DNA from: Siderastrea radians | Lineage: Eukaryota > Cnidaria > Anthozoa > Scleractinia > Rhizangiidae | NCBI GenBank assembly: GCA_964017195.1 | Contig: OZ024890.1 | Location: 47,097,093 to 47,161,092 of the forward strand | DNA length: 64,000 bases | Reading direction: 5' to 3' | Shown: piece after piece, positions 54,696-64,000 of the stretch | How the letters are laid out: each line of letters opens with the position of its first letter | How positions within the stretch are numbered: the stretch's first letter is position 1 | The notes under the pieces: generated by a model | What the model saw: only the letters and a program-made list of their open reading frames with translations | The model's database searches: none | What the model was told of the DNA's origin: nothing | Made by a program: the position numbers and the translations under genes

Positions 54696-57600
54696 GTACA
54701 AGGTCACACTGAAAAAAAAGAGTAATAAGCGTAATAATACGATTAAGGTGTTGAAAAACTAAAAGGGTAAAAAAATATACTAAACTGATCAGAACGACAT
54801 TACGAATATCAATCAACCCAAAACTGTGAATTTAATTGAAGCTTAAAACGCAACATAGGCCGTAGTATGAGTTAGTAAGTTAATGACTAAAATAAGCTCA
54901 AGTTTATAATGATTATTGACTAAAAGAAAGGTTAATAGTAACGAGTAGTCACATTTATATTAACTCGAACGAGAAACCATTTAATTAACCCTGTCTAAGA
55001 AGGAAGTTTACACAAAATTAGGACTAAAAACAGCGCAGTTCAAAACTAAGTGCAGTAAAAATACGAAACACAATTTTTGTTTATTATATTAACCATGTAA
55101 GCTTAAACATCATAAGCTTAAATTCATCTAAACAATGAAGTAGGAGTTTGAGTTGCTGTAACAAGTAGAAGATGCACACACATTTTTTGGCCTGTTTCAT
55201 ATGAGATGCCACTGCTGTGCTAAGATAAGTGATCGGTTAACATCAGCATGACGTTTGAAGCCAAGTCATTCTAGTGTTGTGTAGCATGGTAAGCGCTGCT
55301 GTACTATACAGCAGTGGTGTGAGTTGTTTTCAGATGTTGTGCTCATGTCATTGCAAATTTAACTCATAAATTAAAAATAAAATTGAAAAATAATAATTGA
55401 TATGTAATCTAGTTAGTGTTTTGTTCTGGAACTTCTATAAAATTTGACCAAATTAAGGTTGGGACACACAAGGGGGCACAAGAGACAACTCCTGGAGACT
55501 TCTTTTCCTGTGGACAAGTCCATAAGTCAGGGCCAAACATTTGTTTGTACGACTTGTCCCATGTTTGTCCCTGTTTGTCCTTGTTTGCATGACAAGTCTG
55601 TACAACCAAAGAAATGAAAAAATAAACCAATCAAAAAGCAAACTGGACTATCCCTACAGCAAGTTTCCAGGGTGAACACTCAAGAAAAGTGTGCCCACGA
55701 CACAGCATACCATAAGAAACTTGTTGTAAAGGGTTTGAACCCAGGAGTCATATCATAAGTCAGTAAATTATGATCCTTCGGGTGAGTGTAGTCCTGAGAA
55801 GGACTGTTTGAGATGACATTGACTGACGTTTCGACAACCTGAGTGGAAGACTCATCATCAGAGTCAAGTGAATTGTAAATCGTCAGTTGATTTTATAAGT
55901 CTCTGGTTGTTGTCCTGATTGTTTGACGAACTGGTGATGTTATTGGTTGTCTGTCAACAAGGAACTTATTGCTGAGACAAGTCCCTGAACGTTGTCCTCT
56001 CAAGGGATTTGTCACTGGGACAAAATCTTGTAATAATTACCTGCAACCAGTCCCTGTATATAAACAAGGAACTTGTTGCTGTGACAAGTCCCTGGTACTT
56101 ATCTCCTCAGGAGATTTGTCCCTATGACACAAGTCCCTGCAACTGGTCCCAGTGTATAAACACTTCAAGGAGTTTGATGCTGGGATAAGACTCTGGGATT
56201 TGTCCTGTTCAGTGTCATTAGTATAGTTAGTAGTGTTAGTATGTTAGTAGTGTTGTAGTATTATTGTAGTAGTGTTAATTTTTAAGCTTGTATGTTATCC
56301 CTGTAAGACAGTTTCTTAACTGCAATGGTGATTAATAAACAGTTAATTAATTATTTATTTATTTATTATTATTGTCATCATAAGTCCTTTTTGTGCCCAG
56401 GGTCTTATTGGCACACTGCTATGTGTTCAAACCTTATAAATCAGCATCTGAAATCAAGTTATATTACAGTCCAGGCAGCTGGGCATGGTTGTAACACATT
56501 GTTTGCAACAGTCCTGAACAGCTTAATGCAAACTCGAGGGTCAACTTACAGGGACGAGTTTGGTAAGACCCAAAAGTTGCCAGGACCCTCCCCAAGCAAA
56601 GCTTTGAGTGTTAAAAGCTCTATAATGATTTTTTGGCTGGACATCAGCTGTTAACTGCCCATTACAAGTCTAGTAACTGAGTGTGTGTGTGACGAAACGT
56701 GTTTTAATCTTGAAACTACAAGTGACCAAAAGAACTCAGTGAATGCCCTTAGACATGAACTCAACCAATCAGCTTTCACACCATTTTTTATCACATGCTA
56801 CTAGGTTTGAAATATGCAAAATATGTCGTTAGTTGTTGTGTAGCCATTTACTGGTAGTCTGCTCAGAAATAAGTTTCACGATTCAGCAAATTTAAAATAC
56901 ACTTGTATGTTCTTTCAATTTGCACTAAGGATGCAGGCTTATTTATCTGTGCCAGCTCATATGAAAGTGAAATTTTTCGCCTTTTTTGGCAAAAATTTTT
57001 TTACAAAGTATAAGGGCTGAGATGCAGGTGCTACCTTAAGATTCTTTTCTTGAAAAATTGCAATATATAACACAAGAATTAGATAACATCTAAAACTGAA
57101 AAAAAAAGTTTGAGGCAGTGTTGGTAAAACCACTAAAACCATGTTATATATCTTTAAGATTATTCAACTTAAAAAAAAAAACATTTATTAAAAGTACTTT
57201 CCAGTTGTTTGTAAGGGTCTCCATTACCATGGTAACAACCCCTACCACAATAACAACTAGTACCAAAATGGAAATAAGCTGTACATATCATCGTATCCTT
57301 ACTGGTAAATTTCTACAGCATAGACTGCACTTGTTACAAAAATACTAATCTTTCTCGTGTAACATTTGTGGGGAGGGGTGGAGGGGGGGGTGATTTGCAC
57401 AATTTCCAGTGATCTCCAGGTTTACCCATTTGTAACAGTAGACAAAGAATGTAAATAATGCAACTAGCCCTAAACAAAGGGTAGATTAAGGACAATTTCT
57501 AAAAATAGAGCTTCAAAGTGATGCATTATCAAGTTAATAAGGAGCCAATATGAGGCTTGGGACACCTGCGAAATGCCTTAAGTGATTACTGTACATTCCA

Positions 57601-60600
57601 CATAATTAACCCTTTACGCCCCTTATAGTGACAAGCATCTAACTTCTCATTACAGTATCACTACTTGATCACATACAGGTTATGAGAAATATGGAAATAA
57701 TCACCATGGATAAGATGTCTTGATATGAAAGCCATTTTCCCAACTTAAGTATCATAACAAATATATGGAGAACAGTAAGGAGAACGTGTGCATTGATATT
57801 GGGGCTTAAAGGGTAATTAGCCCAACTGAGAAAAAAGTCTGCATAATACATGTATTAATTTACATGCCCTTACTGTGTTTTTTTTCAACATAGAACTGAA
57901 AGGAGAAGAGGGCTGGACCAAGCTGAACTATGTGGCCGAGTTTGATACAAGTCTTGAAAGTGTCCACGACAATGTGCCAAGACAAGACTGCAACAAGATT
58001 TCCAAATCAGAGTTTGTTGAAAAATTTGAAAAACCAAGAATCCCAGTTGTTTTGACACATGCCATGGATCACTGGAAAGCCATGAGAAAGTGGACAACTG
58101 AGGTATCTTTCTCAAATACATACACATGGTAGTCTACTAGTAATTTGCCCTCTTCAGTTAAAATTCTTTATACTTAATTTTCAGACCTCTTGTAGTCAAC
58201 CATGCCAAAATTTGGTTGATCACTTACAGCAGGTGTCTCCTATGATGCAGTTTAACTTTATTACAGGAAGTTGCACAAATTAAAATATAACCACTTCAGG
58301 GATGTCTTTCTAACTGAAGACCGTAAATAAACTTGAGTTGGATTTCTGGGCACTATATATATCAAATCGTGCTGATAGAATAGTGGTTTCCACTGAAAAG
58401 TGCACAAATAATTGCATTAGAGCATACTTTTGTGTACTACACTGTAATTACTAAATAAATGAATTACTCTGGGCAAGAACGTCCTAAGTGATGGTTTGGG
58501 TTACTTTTTTCGCTCCAAAGTGCCCAAATTTTTGCATGTGGCCTTATATTTAGACAAAGAACTTCGACAGAGACAAATTTGGCAGAGACGTTTTTTGGAC
58601 AAGTGTTTGCTTGTAATGAAAGATTCTCAGGCAAATTTGTAATATCGGGGGTGGGGGTGGGGGGCAATTATTTTTACTTTCTCCCAATATGGTACACTTA
58701 ATCAAGGTAAATTTTAAGAGCATTTATTATCTTTGAAAAATCTCCTCATAAGGTGGGTTACTATTGTTTTATGGAGTGATTGCTTGGCTGATGGTTTTTG
58801 TTTGTGTTAGTACTGAAATTGGAATCTTTTTTTTTTGTAGAGACTGGCCAAGAAGTACAGACATCAAAAGTTTAAAGTTGGTGAAGATGACGATGGTTAT
58901 GCAGTAAAAATGAAGATGAAATATTATGCTGAATACATGGCCCACCAAAGAGATGACAGTCCTTTGTACATATTTGACAGCTCATTTGGTGAGGTAAGCT
59001 ATGCTGAGTACATCTGTGGACCATGCTGATGATAAAAGTTAATATTGTAAAATATTAATGTGACCTGCAGTAGTCCTCTTGGTGCTTGTTATTAAGTGGG
59101 ACATCCAACCAATGAATGGAAGGTCATGGGTTCAACTCAGGGGATTCAGAATAATAGCTCTGTCCTGAGGGTAGCAAAGAGTTTAGGCTTCACATGTGAT
59201 TAGCGCCAAAATTAGTAAGTGATACGTAAAAGTATGTAATAGAGGAATGTGATTCGTAAATCTAAGGGTGCATTCTTTTGGAACTATTCCGGAATATAGG
59301 AATACTCAGAATAGACGGTATTTGTGTTCTTTTGGGAGCTATTCCATTTTCAGAATGAACAGAATATTATTTCTTTCACTCTGCTCCCCATAGCAGAATG
59401 AACAGAAGGAAAGGAATACAGTTTACTTGGAATAGCCAGAATACACATTCTTTTGGGAAATTTTTGGCAGGAACTCCTATCTGGCCACCCGCGAGTGTGC
59501 AGAGATAGTAGTTCTCAGCTCACCTCTGCCATGGGTATTCTGTTTTCAGAAGGAGTGTTCTTTTCAAAATTGAAATTCCGTGTATTCTGTTATTCCTAAA
59601 CCAGAATAAGAATAGCCAGAATAGTCTCAAAAGAAGGCACCCTAAGAATGCACGTGCCACATGGACTTACCACTAAAATGTGCATGAAACAAAGTCTTGA
59701 CCCCCTTCTGCCCCATGCTGGTGATAAACTGAACACAGTTTTCCTGATACATGACTGAGCAATCAAGCCAACTGGGAGCTGGTCATTATGTGAGTGTGTA
59801 GAGCACCTGTGGAAAATGAATAGATGGAAGCAAAACATTTTGGCCAGAAAGTATGCAAGAATTGTCATAATTTTTTTTACAGCATTTTACTTGTAAATTA
59901 TTTCACAGCATGCAGAAAAGAAGAGGCTATTGCATGATTACGAAGTTCCACGGTTCTTTGCTGATGACCTTTTTAGATTTGCAGGAGAAAAGAGAAGGCC
60001 ACCGTATAGGTAAAGAAAACAAATATTTTTGTTTTTGTTGTTGTAGTAGCTGTTTTTCTGTTTCATTCATTCAGTTTCCTTGCATTCAATTTGCCACTTC
60101 AGAAACAAGAAGGGGCCTCGGACCAAATACTAAATATAGCGGAAATCAATTTATTACAAAGAAATGGTCCATCACATAAAAGAGCTTGTCAGAATTACCA
60201 GCCTTGACAGGTTTGAGAATGTTTGGATGTAAAGTCACTAAACTACGAGTTTTCAAATATGGCAAAAATCCCATACAAACATCTCTATTTATGTCCCCCA
60301 CCCCCCCCCCCCCTTGTTAAACCATACAATCTCTGTAAATTGCCCAGTTTTGGGAAGCCATTTATTCTGTTTCTAATCAACCAATTGGTTCCAAAAGTTG
60401 CAGGATTGCTATTTTTTAGGGGCTTTATCAGACGACTGAGTCCATTCAATTGCATTTTTGCATGATTAGCATGCACCTGAGCTCGCGCAAGTTCAGAACT
60501 TGATAGGTTTTATGAAAGCTGAGCGATGGAGAGAAATAAATGGTCATGTTCTCCTTCACGAACTTGGCGACCCCACTTTTTATTTCATTTATTTAAGTCA

Positions 60601-63600
60601 AATACGACTCTACATGAAATATCCAAACTTGAAGAATTTTCATTATTCAATTTTCAAATATTCTGATTGATTCGCTATTACAATCTGATTTTAGGCATTT
60701 CACTGGAAGCGAGCAGATGCTTGATTTGCCTATTATTTTTTCGTTCCTTTCAATTTGACGGCAACTTTAAGGCATTTTACTGTAACATTTAACTGTTTTG
60801 CTATCACAAGAATAATGCTTATATTTCATTGGTAGCTGAGCTTCTTTGTTTTCTGAGAGGTTTATAAAGACAAATGGTGACAGCGTAACTTCAGAGGAAC
60901 TGAGCTGCACAGTAAGGGTCAAGTGGCAGTATTGCTTGTCACATAAAAATGTTTTATGTTCTTGTTTGTTCAGGTGGTTTGTTATGGGACCTGCACGTTC
61001 AGGCACAGGAATTCACATCGACCCCCTGGGAACTAGTGCCTGGAACAGTCTTATATCAGGACATAAACGCTGGGCGTTATTCCCTACAAATGTCCCCAGG
61101 GATCTTCTGAAGGTCACCAGTGCAGAGGGGGGTGATCAGAGAGATGAAGCTATCACGTGGTTCACAAAAATATATCCCAAGACACAGTTGCCTTCGTGGC
61201 CAAAGGAATATAAACCAGTAAGAGTGACATACAAGAAATCATACTTTTAATTATTGCGGTGTACAGTATGTGTGGAAAGTGACCATACTGGAGAGTACTG
61301 GCAGGGAAAATTCTGTCTTGCTAGGAAAAATTGCGACAAGCTATATGGCCAGAAAATAATGGTAGTGACAGCATTTCAAATGAAATTGTGGCAAGATACC
61401 TGTGCATCATAGAAGAAATACTGACAGTGACAACTAAGAAACATCCAGGCCTTTTGTATTAGGGACACAAGGCATTTTCAAATGGGGACAAGTGACACGG
61501 TTTTCTGGGAGTGAAAGAATACAAATAAGATGATATTTGCAGTGGTGAACTCCAGCAGCTTATCATGAGTAGTTGTAAATTAGGCCTACCTCAGCCAAAA
61601 AATCGAAGATTTTAATTAACAGGGGTGTTGAGTACCCTTAAATACCAGTACAGTGCAAATATTGAACTAACTTGCATTATCAGTATCTGAAGGAACTCAT
61701 TAGCCGCATTGTTACCTGTAATTTATGTCCAAGTTGTGCTGATCATGTGTATGTCGCTTGTGTTTTTAGCTTGAGATCCTTCACTGTCCAGGTGAAACAG
61801 TGTTCATTCCGGGTGGATGGTGGCATGTTGTCATCAACTTGGACACAACAATTGCTGTCACACAGAACTTCTGCTCACCTGTTAATTTCAATGTTGTGTG
61901 GCACAAAACCGTCAGGTACTAATAATAATCATCGAATTGCTAGCTTCCAAGGAATGTTAATCCTTTAAGCCCCAATTGTAACAAGCGTCTAATTTCCCCT
62001 TACAGTATCACTTCTTGATCAAACATACAGGTCATGAGAAATAAGGAAATGATCACCACGGATGAGACGTCTTGACGTGTAAGCAAATTCTCCCAACTAG
62101 TACCATAACAAATATATGGCGAACAGTCAGGAGAACATGCATGTTGATATTGGGCCTTAAAGGGCTAAAAACAATTGACTTTCTTTGGTTTGACTGTGAA
62201 CTGATTCAAATAGAATCTCGTGAAGGTGGTCAGTGGTGGCCAGTAATTACTGGAGATAGTAGCACACGCAAGCCTTAGCATCATGTCTGTTCCTTTCAGA
62301 GGGAGACCAAAGTTATCGAGGAAATGGTGCAAGAAGTTAAAGGTATTTATTCTGTTCTCTTCTTAAGGCGTCGTCGTTGATAGTTGATAGTCTTCCGAGA
62401 CATACGGACGCCTACTACCAACTCAACTAAAGTAACTAGCAGGCTTACTTTGGAAAGGGGTAGAAGAAGATACCTAAAGGAAATGTAGGGGGCAAGGTAC
62501 TGAGTCCTGTGTGCTGAGATCACATTTCCGGGTAGGATGTTGTTCAGGTGCGAGTGAGGCTAACCTCATCAATACGGTCACCTTTTACACACGGACTGAT
62601 TTTGATGTCACGAGGTCGCCACTTGAGCCCTCGCAAAACGATTTCTGAGTAACGAGCGCAGAAATTCCATTCTGATGAAGTTCACTACCCAGATCTTGGA
62701 AGTGCTTCTGATTGGTTGGGAGAAAGTTCCGACCAATCAAAAGCACTTCCAAGATCTGGGTAGTGTCACGTCGTCAGCATGGAATTTCTGCGCTCGTTAC
62801 TCAGACGTCGTTTGCGAGGGCTCAAGTGGCGACCTCGTGAAACGTCGGCTGTTTTCTCAGGCTAGATTGGTGGGTGAATTGTATGGCTGTTCTCACCTAT
62901 GTACGTGGCTTTTACCTTACCAGAGAGAGAGACCAGAGATAGCAGAGATAGCCGACAGTGTACACATAGATGAACCCACTGGTGTCCAGTCCGACTCGTC
63001 CTCCTCAGCTTCGTCATCTTCGTCGTCGTCATCGTCGTCGTCCAGTGAGTCGTCGGAGACCGAGTCGTCCGATTTCGAAGGTGACAGGTGTAAAGAGAAG
63101 GAGAAACACAGTCCCTCACACGGCGACAAACGAAGAAAAAAGCGGTTAGTATAAAGCTGTCATTTGACCATAAATTGTATTGCATAGTTTCCGGGGTTGT
63201 TTTACAATTAAATCTCTGTGCATGCAGGCATGGGATTCGTTAATGAAAGGTAAATTTGAGTGGCCTTAAATGTGATCGGATCCTATCTGAAAGTAATATA
63301 AGGAATAAAAAATAGTGTTACAGTAAATTGCTGTAAAGAAACAAGAACACTGGCGTTTACTTGATAGTTTTCACAGCCCAATACCGTCAAAACGTTTCGA
63401 AATGTGACGGGCGTGATGTGACATATAAAGTGTACCTTGACCTGTGCTTTTCACCAAAACTATTCGCCAATATACTTAAGCATCTTGATAAATCAAACCC
63501 CCAGTAACTCGAAGGTCCCGCTAATTTGAATCAAAGCGTTTTCTCTTCTGTTTTTAAGCATAAGAGAAAGTAAAAGCCCTAAACGTCACGTCGCGTCTTC

Positions 63601-63943
63601 TGTGACTAGTTACGTCATGCACGTCTAGTGTGGACGAACCTCCAAAGTTCCCTTGAGTCAGTGGTGTAGGACAGCCGTCCTGATGAGCACGCTCATCATT
63701 ACAACTCGGCTTTCACGCACCACTGGCTCATGAACGACGAGATTGTGACCATCCCTGTGCATAGCCACTTGTTTAAAGTACTGAGTAGTCGACAACAGTC
63801 GGTCACTGTGTCACGCTAATAGCGTGTTAGGCGTTCTTTTTATTAGTTATTCTTATTATTTCAGGCCGAAGTTGAATTCTCCATTGTCGTCCTCAAGGGA
63901 AGGGGAGTGTTTTGGTGCATCATCCCCAAAACGAGGCAGATAA
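54641..63943 (+). CDS. JMJD6: JMJD6: bifunctional arginine demethylase / lysyl-5-hydroxylase (9 exons)
   Basis: Exons 54641-54695, 57894-58102, 58841-58993, 59909-60009, 60974-61217, 61770-61915, 62299-62341, 62924-63144 and 63865-63943 join in one frame (1251 bp, 416 residues; vertebrate JMJD6 is about 400). The protein is an Fe(II)/2-oxoglutarate JmjC oxygenase that hydroxylates lysines of splicing factors such as U2AF65; arginine demethylation is debated. The iron ligands His187, Asp189 (GIHIDPLG) and His273 (GGWWHVV) and the 2-oxoglutarate residues Lys204 and Thr285 fall at the same numbers as in the human protein. N-terminal KRKARAELK and C-terminal KRRKKRPK are basic, nuclear-type signals. 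A poly-Ser tract (about 340-358), a known feature of this family linked to oligomerisation and nuclear location, precedes the end. Introns carry several MITEs. Splice sites are GT-AG throughout; the 3'UTR runs out of the window. Confidence 0.95.
55480..56230. repeat. Repeat block in JMJD6 intron 1 (ACAAGTCCCTG units)
   Basis: AACAAGGAACTTRTTGCTGWGACAAGTCCCTG occurs twice (near 55957 and 56066), with looser relatives before and after (GGGACAAATCC-like strings). It is a degenerate tandem or composite repeat, with no frame. Confidence 0.6.
55821..55880 (-). repeat. Penelope-like terminal motif, second copy
   Basis: On the - strand ACTCTGATGATGAGTC is followed by CACTCAGGTTGTCGAAACGTC. The CTGATGA and CGAAAC strings match hammerhead core boxes of Penelope-like elements; seven bases separate the TGAGT/ACTCA stem from the GAAA box, so folding is uncertain. 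Confidence 0.35.
57610..57813. mobile_element. MITE family 'CCCTTTAAGCCCC', copy 4 (JMJD6 intron 1)
   Basis: It begins CCCTTTACGCCCCTTATAGT and ends TTGGGGCTTAAAGGG, about 14 bp of inverted end, with the middle TTACAGTATCACTACTTGATCA and CTCATAACCTG-type strings. Its right end is 80 bp before the exon 2 acceptor. Confidence 0.8.
59266..59642. mobile_element. PIF/Harbinger-like MITE, TAA target duplication (JMJD6 intron 3)
   Basis: Ends GGGTGCATTCTTTTGGAACT and the complement GGGTGCCTTCTTTTGAGACT are flanked by TAA (59263-59265, 59643-59645). The interior repeats ATTCTTTTGGGA and GGAATA motifs in both orientations. Confidence 0.8.
60974..61217 (+). CDS. JMJD6: JMJD6 exon 5: JmjC core with HxD iron ligands
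   Basis: It encodes [20 protein letters not shown], then [19 protein letters not shown] and [20 protein letters not shown]. It carries His187, Asp189, Asn197 and Lys204. The acceptor is TTTGTTCAG and the donor CCA|GTAAGA. Confidence 0.93.
61770..61915 (+). CDS. JMJD6: JMJD6 exon 6: second iron ligand
   Basis: [20 protein letters not shown] is followed by [14 protein letters not shown] and VVWHKTVR. It carries His273 and Thr285. Ends in phase 2 at CAG|GTACTA. Confidence 0.93.
61961..62164. mobile_element. MITE family 'CCCTTTAAGCCCC', copy 5 (JMJD6 intron 6)
   Basis: It begins TCCTTTAAGCCCCAATTGTA and ends ATTGGGCCTTAAAGGGC. It is very similar to copy 4 in the same gene and same orientation (GATCACCACGGATGAGACGT, CAAATATATGGCGAACAGT). 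Confidence 0.82.
62608..62840. mobile_element. Fold-back MITE before JMJD6 exon 8
   Basis: Two arms of about 110 bp run from TCACGAGGTCGCCACTTGAG on the left to its complement ending CGACCTCGTGA on the right. They include ACTACCCAGATCTTGGAAGT and its inverse near the centre (62685-62770). RNA of this region would form a long hairpin ending about 80 nt before the exon 8 acceptor. Confidence 0.82.
62924..63144 (+). CDS. JMJD6: JMJD6 exon 8: serine-rich tail
   Basis: It starts [13 protein letters not shown], then [15 protein letters not shown]... with a Ser run encoded by mixed TCG/TCC/TCA/TCT/AGC/AGT codons, then acidic [13 protein letters not shown] and basic [16 protein letters not shown]. 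Donor is CG|GTTAGT, phase 2, matching the acceptor of the last exon. The mixed codons argue that the run is kept at protein level. Confidence 0.85.
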
Positions 63944-64000
63944 CAGTGATTAAGGTGTGTAGTGGAATATACAGTAATGATGTATAAGGTGTGTAGTAGA

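Noticed and set aside
62862..63185. - strand frames with Asp or Thr runs
   Set aside because: They are antisense to the poly-Ser exon of JMJD6.
1..64000. CRISPR arrays, bacterial operons, attachment sites
   Set aside because: Repeats are inverted or tandem satellites without spacer regularity, and genes have introns.

Overview
The window is animal nuclear DNA, most likely from an anthozoan cnidarian such as a stony coral or a relative. Genes are split into short exons with GT-AG junctions, introns are AT-rich and full of small inverted-repeat elements, and the proteins are metazoan: EGF, sushi, HYR and Ig modules, and a JMJD6 orthologue. The anthozoan assignment is inference from protein style and the repeat landscape, not from a search. 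No bacterial operon, CRISPR array or plasmid feature is present.

Layout. (1) 1-18.4 kb, + strand: the 3' part of a large secreted or cell-surface protein gene resembling SVEP1. Eleven coding exons, with all introns in phase 1, encode EGF, sushi, sushi, HYR, HYR, a sushi-like module, ephrin-receptor-like cysteine repeats and one Ig domain. A 3'UTR intron and a terminal exon follow. The introns hold many transposons, including a 2.3 kb element with a 9-bp target duplication and a solo-LTR-like promoter carrying a dense heat-shock-element array. (2) 19.7-25 kb, + strand: two tandem two-exon paralogues for secreted, probably membrane-anchored proteins with an NtA/TIMP-like (OB-fold) pattern. A third, intronless paralogue lies on the - strand at 45.6-46.4 kb. 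(3) 25-43 kb: a gene-poor transposon field. It has a 1.4 kb palindromic element and a LINE split by a 6.4 kb TTAA-flanked fold-back element. That element holds nested palindromes, another retroelement fragment and a further TTAA element. A block of repeated units with a Tc1/mariner fragment follows. (4) 46.9-54.6 kb: intergenic, with MITEs, SINE-like DNA and microsatellites. (5) 54.6-63.9 kb, + strand: a complete nine-exon JMJD6 gene, whose short first exon was found by its protein pattern.

The genes do not form an operon. The SVEP1-like and NtA-like products belong to the cell surface or extracellular matrix, and JMJD6 is a nuclear 2-oxoglutarate oxygenase. The most unusual material is the three-member NtA-like family and the nested transposon stratigraphy, where empty sites can be read directly from the sequence.
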